DNA from: Pseudomonadota bacterium
GTDB taxonomy: Bacteria > Pseudomonadota > Gammaproteobacteria > Burkholderiales > Ferrovaceae
Direction: 5' to 3'
Assembly: GCA_021808815.1 (NCBI GenBank)
Contig: JAKBAT010000003.1
Span: forward strand, 1 to 34,974
Length of the DNA: 34,974 nt
In this document: piece by piece, positions 6,865 through 17,146 of the stretch
Layout: each line of letters begins with the position of its first letter
Numbering within the stretch: position 1 is the first letter of the stretch
The notes under the pieces: generated by a model
Database searches by the model: none
The model's input: the letters and a program-made list of their open reading frames with translations, nothing else
What the model was told of the DNA's origin: nothing
Made by a program: the position numbers and the translations under genes

Positions 6865-8849
6865 TGGCGTACCACCAGGAGCACGGCGATCAAGGTCAGG
6901 AAACTGTAGAGCAGATAAATGGCGATGCGTCCCTGTTGCAGCTGGCCGGCCAGGCGGGCCAGGCGTTCCACGGTCCGGGCAATGGGCAGGTAGAGCCAAT
7001 GCCACAGGGGGTCGCTCACGCTGACGCGGTAGTGGGGCGTGGCGTCGAAGGCATCGGGCAGGTCCCGTTCCATGCGGAAAAAAGGTTCGAAAATCTGGCG
7101 GATCGGCTGACCGAACCCTTCTGCCGTATCCTGCATGCGGGCATTGCGCCAGGGATAGCCACAGTTCCATGGGGGCACGCGCTGCAATCGTCCGTGATAG
7201 CGCCAGCGTACCAGGAGGAAGGTGGTGGCAACACAGCCGCTGACGCCCAGCAAAAACAGCACGGGGCCGTAACTGGCACGGGCCGGGTCAATGGGGGCCA
7301 GCAACCAGGGGCCTGCCTGGGTGGCGAGGCTCGCACCCACCAGCGGACGCGTGACGGCGTCGAGTAAGGCCAGAACCTGCACCGGAAACAGGCCCAGCAC
7401 GAGGCAGCCGGCGGCCAGCCACAGCATGCCGATGCGTTCCCAATATCCGGCATCATGAGCCTGGGAGAGTTTTTCCTCGCGCGGTTGACCCAGGAAAATC
7501 ACGCCGAAGAACTTGACCATGGTATAGCCTGCCAGCGCAGTCACCAGGGCAATCAGGGCGGCCACAACGGGTACCAGCATGTTGAGGAAAGCGTTGGGCA
7601 GGCCCGGGGTAAACAGGAAGCTCTGCAGCAGCAGCCACTCGGAAACGAAGCCGCCCAGGGGGGGCAACCCTGCACTGGTGAGGGCACCAAGGAGCGTGAT
7701 CCAGGCGACCCAGGGCATGTAGCGGATCAGTCCTCCCAGTTTTCCCAGGCTGCGTTCGCGGGTGGCATGCAGGACGGCGCCGGTGGCCACGAACAACAGG
7801 CTTTTGAAACAGGCGTGGCTCGCCACGTGATACAGCACGGCCGTCAAGGCCAGTGCGGCCATGGGGCGCATGTCATAGGCGGCAAACAACACGGCAAGGC
7901 CGGTGCCGGCAAACACCAGTCCCAGATTCTCGATCGAGGAATAGGCGAGCAGGCGTTTCATGTCCACCTGTACGGCGGCAAACACGACGCCCGCGAGGGC
8001 GCTTGCCAGCCCCAGCGCCAGGAGCAGCAGTCCCCACCACCACAGCGGGGTATGCAGGAAATCGAAAGTCACGCGCAGGAGGCCGTAGACGGCAGTCTTC
8101 AGCATGATGCCGCTCATGAGCGCCGAAGCGGGGGAGGGGGCGGCCGGGTGTGCTTCGGGGAGCCAGACATGCAAAGGCAGCAGCCCACCCTTGGCGCCGA
8201 AGCCGGCTGTGGCCAGCAAGAAGGCCAGGGAGGCAGCGAACGGGCTCAGGTGCTGGGCGCGCAGGTTGGCAAAGGTGTAATCCCCGGTATTGGCCTGCAG
8301 TACGCCAAAGCAAAGCAGGATGGCCATGGCCCCTACGTGGGCCATCAGGAGGTAGAGGTAGCCGGCGCGGCGGATTTCTCCCAGGCGGTGGTTGGCAATC
8401 ACCAGGAAGAATGAGGACAGTGCCATGGTTTCCCACATGACCATGAACCCATAAGCGTCATCGGCCAGCAGCACCAGTGCCATGCTGGCCAGGAACACGT
8501 GGTACTCCAGGCATAGCAGCCCGGGCGGGGTCCCCTCCCCGCTGCGAAAGTAGCCTGCCGCAAAAAAGGAGACGCCGGCACTGACCGCTCCCAGGATGAG
8601 CAGGAAAAATGCAGCCAGGCTGTCCAATCGGAAGTGGAATGGCAGTGTTGGCAGACCAATGGGCAGGATCACCGAAGCGGGTGGAAAGGTGAGTGACCAT
8701 GCCGCGGCAGCCGCCAGAAGGAGTCCTGCCAGCCCGCCGGCTGGAAACATGAGACGGGCCACCAGCCGCAGGCGGTGCAATACAAGGACCCCGAAGATTC
8801 CGATGAGGAGCCACGCGGCGACGACCAACAAAATGCAGTCCAGTGGCAT
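6861..8849 (-). CDS. hyfB: Hydrogenase-4-like antiporter-type subunit HyfB (NuoL-like)
   Basis: This is the first gene of the operon, 662 residues with about 15 membrane helices. It belongs to the NuoL/HyfB family of ion-pumping subunits. Motifs include a glutamate in FMVMWETMALSSFF, a lysine in GFGAKGGLLPLHVWLPEAH, the helix-8 region PSPASALMSGIMLKTAVYG, and the KRLLAYSSIENLG loop. The long C-terminal part, with a hydrophilic segment carrying PWNCGYPW and a last membrane helix, resembles the lateral helix arm of NuoL/HyfB. The promoter region lies in 8850-8953, shared with the divergent ribbon-helix-helix gene. No clear Shine-Dalgarno sequence precedes the ATG. A role as DabB, the NuoL-like partner of the inorganic-carbon transporter DabA, was considered but does not fit its hyf neighbours. 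Confidence 0.92.
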   Translation of the reverse strand: MPLDCILLVVAAWLLIGIFGVLVLHRLRLVARLMFPAGGLAGLLLAAAAAWSLTFPPASVILPIGLPTLPFHFRLDSLAAFFLLILGAVSAGVSFFAAGYFRSGEGTPPGLLCLEYHVFLASMALVLLADDAYGFMVMWETMALSSFFLVIANHRLGEIRRAGYLYLLMAHVGAMAILLCFGVLQANTGDYTFANLRAQHLSPFAASLAFLLATAGFGAKGGLLPLHVWLPEAHPAAPSPASALMSGIMLKTAVYGLLRVTFDFLHTPLWWWGLLLLALGLASALAGVVFAAVQVDMKRLLAYSSIENLGLVFAGTGLAVLFAAYDMRPMAALALTAVLYHVASHACFKSLLFVATGAVLHATRERSLGKLGGLIRYMPWVAWITLLGALTSAGLPPLGGFVSEWLLLQSFLFTPGLPNAFLNMLVPVVAALIALVTALAGYTMVKFFGVIFLGQPREEKLSQAHDAGYWERIGMLWLAAGCLVLGLFPVQVLALLDAVTRPLVGASLATQAGPWLLAPIDPARASYGPVLFLLGVSGCVATTFLLVRWRYHGRLQRVPPWNCGYPWRNARMQDTAEGFGQPIRQIFEPFFRMERDLPDAFDATPHYRVSVSDPLWHWLYLPIARTVERLARLAGQLQQGRIAIYLLYSFLTLIAVLLVVRQ

Positions 8850-8918
8850 TGCGGGAAAGAAAGCCTTTGACTAGTGTTGCATAGTCTGTAAACTACATTG
8901 GACTTGCTGATATTGGCA

Positions 8919-8937
8919 ATGTTAATTTGATTAACAT
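8919..8937. promoter_or_regulatory. Perfect 8-bp inverted repeat between hyfB and the ribbon-helix-helix gene, putative operator
   Basis: The arms ATGTTAAT (8919-8926) and ATTAACAT (8930-8937) are perfect inverted copies around a TTG spacer. The site lies in an AT-rich 104-bp divergent control region, and in the plus direction it falls between a possible -35 (TTGGCA, 8913-8918) and -10 (CATACT, 8935-8940). A second, weaker inverted repeat, GACTA-N8-TAGTC, is at 8869-8886, closer to hyfB. Dyads of this kind suit a dimeric or tetrameric repressor; the adjacent ribbon-helix-helix protein is the obvious candidate, but this is inference. Confidence 0.5.
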
Positions 8938-8953
8938 ACTTCTCCTTGTGCCC

Positions 8954-9600
<647 letters not shown>

Positions 9601-9661
9601 TGGCCAGGCCCCGGCTCGGGTAGAATGACGCCATGACCGTGGCCTTTCCGCAGGTTTCCCT

Positions 9662-12600
9662 GTGAGCGATTTTTCCCCTTCCTTCGTCCATCTGCGCCTG
9701 CATTCGGAATTCTCGGTGACGGATGGCATCGTGCGCATCGAGGATGCCGTGGCGCAGGCGGTTCGGGACGGGATGGCGGCGCTGGCCGTCACCGACCTGG
9801 CCAACCTCTTCGGTTTCATCCGCTTCTACAGCACGGCGCGTGCCATGGGGCTCAAGCCCATTGCCGGGTGCGATGTATGGATTGCCCCCGAAGGCGATCG
9901 TGCGCCGGCGTCCCGGGTGTTGCTGCTCGCCCGTCGTCACGAGGGTTTCCTGGCCCTGTGCCGGCTGTTGTCCCGTGCCTGGCTGGAAGGCCAGTCCCAC
10001 GGGGTTGCCAGGATACAGCGCCAGTGGCTCGAGGAAGATGCCGCCGGACTGATCGTGCTGTCCGGGGCTGCCCAAGGTGACGTGGGGCTTGCCCTGGCGG
10101 CGGGTAACATGCCGGAAGCGCGCCTGCGACTGCAGCGCTGGCTGAAAACCTTTGGCGATGCGTATTACCTTGAAGTGCAGCGTACCGGCTTGCCGGGACA
10201 GGAGGACATGAACACGGCCACCCTGCAGATTGCGGGGGAACTCGACGTGCCAGTGGTGGCCACCCATCCCATCCAGTTTCTGCATCCCGATGACTTCAAG
10301 GCCCACGAGGCGCGCGTCTGCATTGCTGGCGGCTACCTGCTGGCCGATCCGCGTCGGCCCCGGACGTTTACCCGCGAGCAGTACTTCAAGAGCCAGGGCG
10401 AGATGGCGGCACTGTTTTCCGACATGCCGGAAGCGTTGCAGAATACCGTCGAAATCGCCAAACGCTGCAACCTCGAACTGGTGCTGGGCAAGCCCCGGCT
10501 TCCCGACTTCCCTACGCCGCCCGGCGAGACGCTCGACGATTACATGGCGCGGCTGGCGAGTGAAGGGCTTGCACGACGCCTGGAGCATCTCTATCCCGAT
10601 CCTGAATTGCGCCGGCGTGAACTGTCGACTTACCAGTCCCGTCTCGATTTTGAATGCCAGACCATCCTGCAAATGGGATTTTCCGGCTATTTCCTGATCG
10701 TGGCCGACTTCATCAACTGGGCCAAGCAGCATAACGTGCCGGTGGGGCCGGGGCGGGGGTCGGGAGCCGGTTCTCTGGTGGCCTACTGCCTGGGCATCAC
10801 CGATCTCGATCCGCTCCGCTATGACCTGCTCTTCGAACGATTCCTCAACCCGGAACGGGTCTCCATGCCCGATTTCGATGTGGACTTTTGCCAGGACGGC
10901 CGTGACCGCGTGATTGAATACGTGCGCCAGAAATACGGCACCAATGCGGTTTCCCAGATCGTGACTTTTGGCACCATGGCGGCCAAGGCGGTGATACGCG
11001 ACGTGGGGCGCGTGCTGGACCTGCCCTACAACTTCGTCGACCCGCTGGCCAAGCTCGTTCCCTTCGAAATCGGCATGACCCTTGCCCGGGCTCGCGAACA
11101 GGAACCCCAGATCAACCAGCGCGCCGAGACGGAAGAAGAGGTGGCGGAACTTCTGGCGCTGGCAGAAAAGCTGGAAGGCATTACCCGTACCGTGGGCATG
11201 CATGCTGGAGGCGTATTGATCGCGCCAGGACGCCTGACCGACTTCACGCCCCTGTATTGCCAGGAAGGCTCCGAAGCAGTCGTCAGCCAGTTCGACAAGG
11301 ATGATGTGGAGAAGGTGGGGCTCGTGAAGTTCGACTTTCTCGGGCTGCGCACCCTCACTATTCTGGACTGGACCGAACGGTATGTACGCGGCATGCCCAG
11401 GCTTCCCGGAGCGGACACTTTCAGGCTCGCGGACATCCCGCTCGACGATCCGGCCACCTATGCCCTGTTCGGTTCCGGCAACACCACGGCAGTGTTCCAG
11501 CAGGAATCGCGCACCGCCAAGGACCTGGAAAAGCGCCTCAAGCCGGATAGCTTCGAGGACATCATTGCCCTGATGGCCCTGAACCGTCCAGGTCCCTTGC
11601 AATCGGGCATGGTGGATGACTTCATCAACCGCAAGCAGGGGCGGGCCAAGGCGGAATATTTTCATCAATCCCTGGAGCCGGTATTGCGCCCCACCTATGG
11701 GGTGATCGTCTACCAGGAACAGGTCATGCAGATTGCCCAAGTGCTGGCAGGGTACACCCTGGGTGGCGCGGATTTGCTGCGCCGGGCCATGGGCAAGAAG
11801 AATGCTGCCGAAATGGGCCAGCAGCGCACCCGGTTCATCGAAGGCGCCACCGAGCGGGGCATCGCGGTCAAGCTGGCCACCCAGTTGTTCGACCTGATGG
11901 AGAAATTTGCCGAATACGGCTTCAACAAATCCCATTCGGCAGCCTATGCCCTGGTGTCCTACCAGACGGCCTGGCTCAAGGTGCATTACCCGGCAGCCTT
12001 CATGGCGGCGACCCTTTCGGGAGACCTGGACGACACGGACAAGGTGGCGGTTTTCGTGGAGGACGCACGCGCCAATGGATTGGTGATAGAGCCGCCGGAC
12101 GTGAATACCTCCCACTATCGCTTCGTGCCGGTGGACGAACGGCACATCCGGTACGGACTGGGGTCGGTCAAGGGTACCGGGGAGTCGGCAGCCCTGGAAA
12201 TCGTGCGCGCACGGGAGGCAGAGGGCCCTTTCCGGGACCTGTTCGACTTTTGCCTGCGGACCGACAAGCGCATCGTCAATCGACGCGTGGTGGAGGCCCT
12301 CATCAAGGCGGGCGCTTTCGACAGCCTGGGGGTGGAGCGCGCCACGCTCTTTGCTTCCATGGACGACGCACTCGATCTGGCAGAGCAGACCGCGCGGTAT
12401 ACCCATCAGGGCGGGCTGTTTGATGGCGAGGCGGATGCTTCTACCGTGCCCGCCGTGGGCCTGACCGAAGTCCCTGCCTGGCCGCTCAAGGAGCAGCTGT
12501 CCCATGAAAAATCGGTATTGGGGTTCTATTTCAGCGGGCATCCCTTCGCGGCCTATCGGCGCGAGGTGGAGGGATTCGCATCGCGTGCCCTGTCGGACCT

Positions 12601-13108
12601 GGTGCCGCATCCCGAACCGGTGGTGGTGGCAGGCATCGTGGCGGCAAGTCGTATCCAGCAAACCCGGCGCGGTCGCATGGGGCTCGTGACGCTGGACGAT
12701 GGCTCTGCCAAGGTGGAGGTGGTGATTTTCAGCGAGCTGTTCGACACAGTGCGTGCCCTGCTGCGGGAAGACCAGATGCTGGTGGTGGAGGGCAAGGTGG
12801 CTCTGGACCACTTCACGCAAGGCGTGCGCATGACTGCCGAAAACGTGTATGCATTGGCACAGGCACGCATCCGCTTCGCACGGGGTTTGCGCTTGTCCAT
12901 GAACGGCCAGGCGGATGCGGCCCGCCTCGCGGCACTGTTCAAACCTTATTTGCCAGGTTCCTGTCCGGTGTGGCTGCACTATGCCAACGGTGATGCCTGC
13001 TGCGATCTCGAACTGCCTCCGGCACGGCTCGATGAAGCGTTGCTGCAATCCCTCACGGCCTGGCTTACCGATGCACAGGTGCAGGTGATCTACCGTAATG
13101 GCGTCTGA
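9662..13108 (+). CDS. dnaE: DNA polymerase III subunit alpha
   Basis: This is the replicative polymerase of 1148 residues, close to the 1160 of E. coli. It has an N-terminal PHP domain (FVHLRLHSEFSVTDG; about residues 8-280), the palm with GPGRGSGAGSLVAYCLGITD and the catalytic PDFDVDF (Asp406 and Asp408), and the third catalytic aspartate in VKFDFLGLRT (Asp558). Helix-hairpin-helix and OB-fold regions follow (the latter around residues 990-1080, VVVAGIVAASRIQQ). The start is GTG at 9662, since the protein begins directly with the conserved family N terminus. A possible -10 (TAGAAT, 9621-9626) lies upstream without a convincing -35. It converges with metG, with 12 bp between the stops. The large antisense open frame opposite it is a codon-bias shadow. 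Confidence 0.97.
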   Translation: MSDFSPSFVHLRLHSEFSVTDGIVRIEDAVAQAVRDGMAALAVTDLANLFGFIRFYSTARAMGLKPIAGCDVWIAPEGDRAPASRVLLLARRHEGFLALCRLLSRAWLEGQSHGVARIQRQWLEEDAAGLIVLSGAAQGDVGLALAAGNMPEARLRLQRWLKTFGDAYYLEVQRTGLPGQEDMNTATLQIAGELDVPVVATHPIQFLHPDDFKAHEARVCIAGGYLLADPRRPRTFTREQYFKSQGEMAALFSDMPEALQNTVEIAKRCNLELVLGKPRLPDFPTPPGETLDDYMARLASEGLARRLEHLYPDPELRRRELSTYQSRLDFECQTILQMGFSGYFLIVADFINWAKQHNVPVGPGRGSGAGSLVAYCLGITDLDPLRYDLLFERFLNPERVSMPDFDVDFCQDGRDRVIEYVRQKYGTNAVSQIVTFGTMAAKAVIRDVGRVLDLPYNFVDPLAKLVPFEIGMTLARAREQEPQINQRAETEEEVAELLALAEKLEGITRTVGMHAGGVLIAPGRLTDFTPLYCQEGSEAVVSQFDKDDVEKVGLVKFDFLGLRTLTILDWTERYVRGMPRLPGADTFRLADIPLDDPATYALFGSGNTTAVFQQESRTAKDLEKRLKPDSFEDIIALMALNRPGPLQSGMVDDFINRKQGRAKAEYFHQSLEPVLRPTYGVIVYQEQVMQIAQVLAGYTLGGADLLRRAMGKKNAAEMGQQRTRFIEGATERGIAVKLATQLFDLMEKFAEYGFNKSHSAAYALVSYQTAWLKVHYPAAFMAATLSGDLDDTDKVAVFVEDARANGLVIEPPDVNTSHYRFVPVDERHIRYGLGSVKGTGESAALEIVRAREAEGPFRDLFDFCLRTDKRIVNRRVVEALIKAGAFDSLGVERATLFASMDDALDLAEQTARYTHQGGLFDGEADASTVPAVGLTEVPAWPLKEQLSHEKSVLGFYFSGHPFAAYRREVEGFASRALSDLVPHPEPVVVAGIVAASRIQQTRRGRMGLVTLDDGSAKVEVVIFSELFDTVRALLREDQMLVVEGKVALDHFTQGVRMTAENVYALAQARIRFARGLRLSMNGQADAARLAALFKPYLPGSCPVWLHYANGDACCDLELPPARLDEALLQSLTAWLTDAQVQVIYRNGV

Positions 13109-13120
13109 GCGTCTGAAGGG

Positions 13121-15148
13121 CTATTTGATCCGCAGTCCGGGGGTGGCGCCACTGTCGGGAGACAGCAGGTAGAGCCCGGAGCCGTCGCCTGCGGCCAGCA
13201 CCATGCCCTGCGATTCGCCAAAGCGCATTTTTCGCGGGCTCAGGTTGGCCACCATCACGGTCAGGCGTCCCACCAGCTGTTCCGGCGTGTAGGCGTGCTT
13301 GATGCCGGCAAACACGGTGCGCTGTTCCACGCCGATGTCCAGTGTGAGGCGGAGCAGCTTGTCGGCTTCGGGTACCGTGTCGGCCGCCAGGATGCGCGCC
13401 ACCCGCAAGTCGATTTTGGAGAAGTCGTCGATCCCGATGGTATCTGCCACGGGCAGCAGGTGGGCAGGTTCCGGCAGCGGTTCCGGAGCGGGTGGCGTCA
13501 GTTCCTTGCTCACGACCACCAGCGCCTCCACCTGCTTGGGGTCGATGCGGGTGATCAGATGCTGGTAAGGCCGGATGCGTCGCCCCGGCAAGGCCGCGTC
13601 GTCTGTTGCCTGGGACCAATCCAGCGCAGGAATGTCGAGAAATGCTTCGACCTTGGCTGCAAGCACTGGCAGGACCGGCTTGAGGAAAAGGGTGAGCAGG
13701 CGGAACATTTCCAGCGCACTGGTGCAGACCTGCTGTAGCGCTTCCTGCAGGGAGGGCTCCTTCGCCATGTCCCAGGGTTTTGCGCTGTCGATGAACTGGT
13801 TGGCGCCATCGGCCAGTTCCATGATTTCACGCAGGGCCTTGCCGAATTCCCGGGCATCGTAGAGCATGGCAATGGACTCGGCCCGGTCTCGGAAACGTTC
13901 CACCAGCGCTTCTGCGGCCGGATGCAGGGTGGGCGAGAGCTGGCCGTCGAAGCGCTTGCTGATGAAGCCTGCCGCGCGGCTTGCGATGTTGACGTATTTC
14001 CCCACCAGGTCGCTGTTGACGCGGGCGATGAAATCCTCGAGGTTGAGATCGAGGTCATCCATGCCGGAATTGAGTTTGGCGGCGTAGTAATAGCGCAGGT
14101 ATTCCGGGTCGAGGTGGCGCAGGTAGTTGCCTGCGGTAATGAAAGAACCCCGGCTCTTGGACATTTTCTGGCCGTTCACCGTCAGGAACCCGTGCACGAA
14201 CAGTTGCGTGGGGGTGCGGAAACCTGCGCATTCCAGCATGGCGGGCCAGAACAGGGAATGGAAATACAGAATGTCCTTGCCGATGAAATGGTAGAGCTCC
14301 ACGCGGCTGTCGGGGTTCCAGAAGGCATCGAAGTCGAGGCCCTGCGTGTCCGCGAGTTTTTTGAATGTTCCGATGTAGCCAATGGGGGCATCGAGCCAGA
14401 CATAGAAGAATTTGTTGGGCGCGCCCGGAATTTCAAAGCCGAAATAGGGGGCATCGCGGGAAATGTCCCAGTCTGACAGGCCGGCATCGAACCACTCGTC
14501 CAGCTTGTTGGCGGCTTCGGGTGGAATGGTGCCCGAGCGGGTCCATTCCTTCAGGAAGGATTCGCAGGCACCCAACCGGAAAAAATGGTGTTCTGAAGTT
14601 CTCCGGACGGGCGTTGCGCCGGAAATGGCGGACACCGGATGGATGAGGTCGGTGGGAGCGTAGGAGGCACCGCAAACTTCGCAGCTGTCGCCGTACTGGT
14701 CCCTGGCGTGGCAACGGGGACATTCACCCTTGATGAAACGGTCCGGCAGGAACATGCCGCGTACCGGATCGAACAGTTGTTCGATGGGGCGTATGTTGAT
14801 CAGTCCCGCGGTCTTGAGCCGCTGGTATATTTCGCTGGCAAAGGCCCGGGTTTCCGGCGAATGGGTGCTGTAATAGAGGTCGTGCTGAATGTGGAACCCT
14901 GCAAAGTCCTCCATGTGCTCAGCCCGGGCCTTCTCGATCATCTGTTCGGGAGTGATGCCCTGGGCCTCCGCCGCCAGCATGACGGGGGTGCCATGCGTAT
15001 CGTCGGCGCAGATGAGGTAGACCACATGTCCACGCATGCGTTGATGGCGCACCCAGATGTCGGTCTGGATATGTTCGACCATGTGACCGAGGTGGATGCT
15101 GCCGTTGGCATAGGGCAATGCGCTGGTGACTAAAAGGGTGCGACTCAT
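13121..15148 (-). CDS. metG: Methionine-tRNA ligase
   Basis: The protein has 675 residues and charges tRNA-Met in the cytoplasm. The class I signatures are HLGH at residues 19-22 (in the stretch [17 protein letters not shown]) and KMSKSRGSF near residue 330. A zinc knuckle with C-x2-C (CPRCHA) and a second pair (CEVCGA) lies in the connective peptide. The last 110 residues form an EMAP/Trbp111-type tRNA-binding domain ([16 protein letters not shown] and [15 protein letters not shown]), used for dimerisation and tRNA capture. All expected parts are intact. It is divergent from mrp, with 112 bp between the start codons, an arrangement common in proteobacteria. Confidence 0.97.
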   Translation of the reverse strand: MSRTLLVTSALPYANGSIHLGHMVEHIQTDIWVRHQRMRGHVVYLICADDTHGTPVMLAAEAQGITPEQMIEKARAEHMEDFAGFHIQHDLYYSTHSPETRAFASEIYQRLKTAGLINIRPIEQLFDPVRGMFLPDRFIKGECPRCHARDQYGDSCEVCGASYAPTDLIHPVSAISGATPVRRTSEHHFFRLGACESFLKEWTRSGTIPPEAANKLDEWFDAGLSDWDISRDAPYFGFEIPGAPNKFFYVWLDAPIGYIGTFKKLADTQGLDFDAFWNPDSRVELYHFIGKDILYFHSLFWPAMLECAGFRTPTQLFVHGFLTVNGQKMSKSRGSFITAGNYLRHLDPEYLRYYYAAKLNSGMDDLDLNLEDFIARVNSDLVGKYVNIASRAAGFISKRFDGQLSPTLHPAAEALVERFRDRAESIAMLYDAREFGKALREIMELADGANQFIDSAKPWDMAKEPSLQEALQQVCTSALEMFRLLTLFLKPVLPVLAAKVEAFLDIPALDWSQATDDAALPGRRIRPYQHLITRIDPKQVEALVVVSKELTPPAPEPLPEPAHLLPVADTIGIDDFSKIDLRVARILAADTVPEADKLLRLTLDIGVEQRTVFAGIKHAYTPEQLVGRLTVMVANLSPRKMRFGESQGMVLAAGDGSGLYLLSPDSGATPGLRIK

Positions 15149-15189
15149 CGGAAGGAATTCAGCGAAAAAGGGATTAGTGTAACAACCTC

Positions 15190-15218
15190 CTGCCGCAATT
15201 TCGATACTCCACTATAAT
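15190..15218 (+). promoter_or_regulatory. Putative sigma-70 promoter of mrp-dcd
   Basis: A consensus -10 hexamer TATAAT is at 15213-15218. With a 17-bp spacer, the -35 position at 15190-15195 reads CTGCCG, matching three of six consensus bases. The transcription start would fall near 15225, about 35 bases before the mrp start. This is seen in sequence only. Confidence 0.55.
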
Positions 15219-15260
15219 CTTGCGTGATCGACCCTCCGAACGCATAAAAAGGTAATGGAC

Positions 15261-16352
15261 ATGGCAATCGCAGAAAACGACTTGGAAGCGCTGGTCAAGG
15301 CGCAGGTGGATCCCAATACCGGCAAGCCCCTGGGGCGGACGAAATCCGTGCGCCAGGTCAGTGTGTCGGAGGGCGTCATCACGGTGGATCTGGAACTGGG
15401 CTATCCAGGCCGTACCCTGGGGGCTGCCGTGCGCGAAACCGTGCAAAAGGCGCTGGCAGCGCAGCCGGGCGTGAAGCAGGTGAACGTGAATATCGACTGG
15501 CGCATCAAGGCGCACGCAGTGCAAGCCGGACTCAAGCCCCTGGCGGGCATTCGCAATGTGGTGGCCGTGGCTTCTGGCAAGGGGGGCGTCGGCAAATCCA
15601 CCACCACCGTCAACCTGGCACTGGCCCTGGCAGCGGAAGGGGCACGCGTGGGCATTCTCGATGCGGACATCTACGGGCCTTCCCAGCCCACCATGCTGGG
15701 AATTCATGGCCATCCGGAAGGGGCTCCCGACGGGAAGTCCATGCTGCCGCTCGAAGGTTACGGGCTGCAGACCATGTCCGTGGGTTACCTGATCGATCCG
15801 GACCAGCCCATGGTCTGGCGGGGGCCGATGGTGACCCAGGCACTGGAACAGTTGCTGCGCGACACCCACTGGAACGACCTGGATTACCTGATCGTGGACA
15901 TGCCCCCCGGCACAGGCGACATCCAGCTCACCCTGGCCCAGAAAGTGCCCGTCACGGGGGCTGTGATCGTGACCACACCGCAGGACATTGCGCTGCTGGA
16001 TGCACGCAAGGGATTCAAGATGTTCGAGAAAGTAGGGGTCCCCATCCTGGGTGTGGTGGAAAACATGAGTACCCATATCTGTTCGCACTGCGGACACGAA
16101 GAGCACATTTTCGGGGAGGGAGGTGCTGCCCGGATGTGTGCCGACTTCGGGACGGAACTGCTGGGCGCATTGCCACTGGATATCCGCATCCGCGAGCAGA
16201 CGGATTCCGGGCATCCCACGGTGGTGGCCGACCCCGAAGGTCCCGTGACCAAAATCTACCGTGCCATTGCCCGGCGGGTGGCGCTCAAGGTGGCCGAGCG
16301 TAGTGAGGACCATGGGGCCAAATTCCCCAAGATCGTCGTGCAGAACTCCTGA
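15261..16352 (+). CDS. apbC: Mrp/ApbC/NBP35-type iron-sulfur cluster carrier ATPase
   Basis: A scaffold or carrier that delivers [4Fe-4S] clusters to target enzymes. The N-terminal part (about 1-85) is a MIP18/DUF59 domain. The rest is a deviant-Walker-A P-loop ATPase with GKGGVGKST (from residue 106), [10 protein letters not shown], and VDMPPGTGD. The cluster-binding Cys-x2-Cys is ICSHCG (Cys274 and Cys277). Two in-frame ATGs exist, at 15255 and 15261. The second is chosen because the purine-rich AAAAAGG at 15246-15252 lies 8 bases from it but only 2 bases from the first. The protein then has 363 residues, normal for the family. dcd follows after 14 bp. The neighbouring Fe-S enzymes in this genome, such as HyfI, are possible clients, but nothing specific links them. 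Confidence 0.95.
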   Translation: MAIAENDLEALVKAQVDPNTGKPLGRTKSVRQVSVSEGVITVDLELGYPGRTLGAAVRETVQKALAAQPGVKQVNVNIDWRIKAHAVQAGLKPLAGIRNVVAVASGKGGVGKSTTTVNLALALAAEGARVGILDADIYGPSQPTMLGIHGHPEGAPDGKSMLPLEGYGLQTMSVGYLIDPDQPMVWRGPMVTQALEQLLRDTHWNDLDYLIVDMPPGTGDIQLTLAQKVPVTGAVIVTTPQDIALLDARKGFKMFEKVGVPILGVVENMSTHICSHCGHEEHIFGEGGAARMCADFGTELLGALPLDIRIREQTDSGHPTVVADPEGPVTKIYRAIARRVALKVAERSEDHGAKFPKIVVQNS

Positions 16353-16366
16353 CAGGTGGATGTGAG

Positions 16367-16933
16367 ATGAGCATCAAATCGGACCGCTGGATCCGGACCA
16401 TGGCCGAGCGCCATGGCATGATCGACCCCTTCGAACCGGGACAAGTGAAGGAGATCGGGGGGCAACGCATCGTTTCCTACGGCACTTCGAGCTATGGCTA
16501 CGACATTCGTTGTTCTGACGAGTTCAAGCTCTTTACCAACCTCAATTCCACCATCGTGGATCCAAAAAACTTTGACGACAATTCCTTTGTGGACGTCAAG
16601 GCCCCGGTGTGCATCATTCCGCCCAATTCCTTCGCATTGGCCCGCACCGTCGAGTATTTCCGGATCCCGCGCAACGTGCTGACCATCTGCCTGGGGAAAT
16701 CCACCTACGCCCGTTGCGGCATCATCGTGAACGTGACCCCTTTCGAGCCCGAATGGGAGGGATATGTCACGCTGGAGTTTTCCAACACCACGCCTCTGCC
16801 AGCCAAGATCTACGCCAATGAAGGGGTCGCCCAAGTGCTGTTTTTCGAGTCGGACGAAACCTGCGAAGTGTCCTACAAGGATCGCGGCGGCAAGTACCAG
16901 GGGCAACAGGGCGTTACGCTCCCCAAGATGTAA
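16367..16933 (+). CDS. dcd: dCTP deaminase
   Basis: A 188-residue enzyme that deaminates dCTP to dUTP, feeding thymidylate synthesis. Typical family stretches are [25 protein letters not shown], the active-site region [20 protein letters not shown] with the conserved Ser-Arg-Glu set (the Glu follows in [11 protein letters not shown]), and [10 protein letters not shown]. The length agrees with E. coli Dcd (193). It sits 14 bp after mrp and probably shares its transcript. The start ATG at 16367 begins the conserved N terminus [14 protein letters not shown]. Downstream lies a 213-bp gap with two strong hairpins before flhD. Confidence 0.96.
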   Translation: MSIKSDRWIRTMAERHGMIDPFEPGQVKEIGGQRIVSYGTSSYGYDIRCSDEFKLFTNLNSTIVDPKNFDDNSFVDVKAPVCIIPPNSFALARTVEYFRIPRNVLTICLGKSTYARCGIIVNVTPFEPEWEGYVTLEFSNTTPLPAKIYANEGVAQVLFFESDETCEVSYKDRGGKYQGQQGVTLPKM

Positions 16934-16949
16934 CGTCACCTGTCACGTT

Positions 16950-16977
16950 GGTTCATGGGACGAATGTCCCGTGAACC
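16950..16977. other. 12-bp hairpin between dcd and flhD
   Basis: Left arm GGTTCATGGGAC (16950-16961) and right arm GTCCCGTGAACC (16966-16977) pair fully with one G-U wobble, around a GAAT loop. No T tract follows on either strand, so it is not a typical Rho-independent terminator. It could end dcd transcription with help, stabilise its mRNA, or be a protein-binding dyad. Confidence 0.6.
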
Positions 16978-17031
16978 TGGCATGATCCTCCCTCCGGTTT
17001 GCGCTAACCCATTGCCAGGCCAGCACTTGTC

Positions 17032-17059
17032 GGTCGTGAGCCACAGCGGGCTCATGGCC
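17032..17059. other. 11-bp hairpin in the flhD upstream region
   Basis: Arms GGTCGTGAGCC (17032-17042) and GGCTCATGGCC (17049-17059) pair with two G-U wobbles around a six-base loop. A possible flhD -10 (TATAGT, 17089-17094) lies downstream, with only a weak -35 candidate (GTTCTG, 17066-17071). If the promoter is there, this dyad would sit just upstream of it, as an activator or repressor site might. The rest of 16934-17146 shows no gene. Confidence 0.45.
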
Positions 17060-17146
17060 ACCGACGTTCTGTCGTGCTAATTTCTCCTTATAGTGCCGCG
17101 TGCACTCCTCTTCGTCGGGTGCGTTCACTTCAAGGAGAAGCGATTC

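Noticed and set aside
6865-7170. N-terminal extension of hyfC upstream of ATG 6864
   Set aside because: It overlaps the end of hyfB, is Pro/Arg-rich and unlike the family; the ATGA overlap start gives a normal NuoH-like protein.
6861-8849. HyfB as DabB, part of a DabAB inorganic-carbon pump
   Set aside because: It is followed by HyfC, E, F, G and I homologues and no DabA-like gene is present.
16950-16977. Hairpin after dcd as a Rho-independent terminator
   Set aside because: No T tract follows on either strand.
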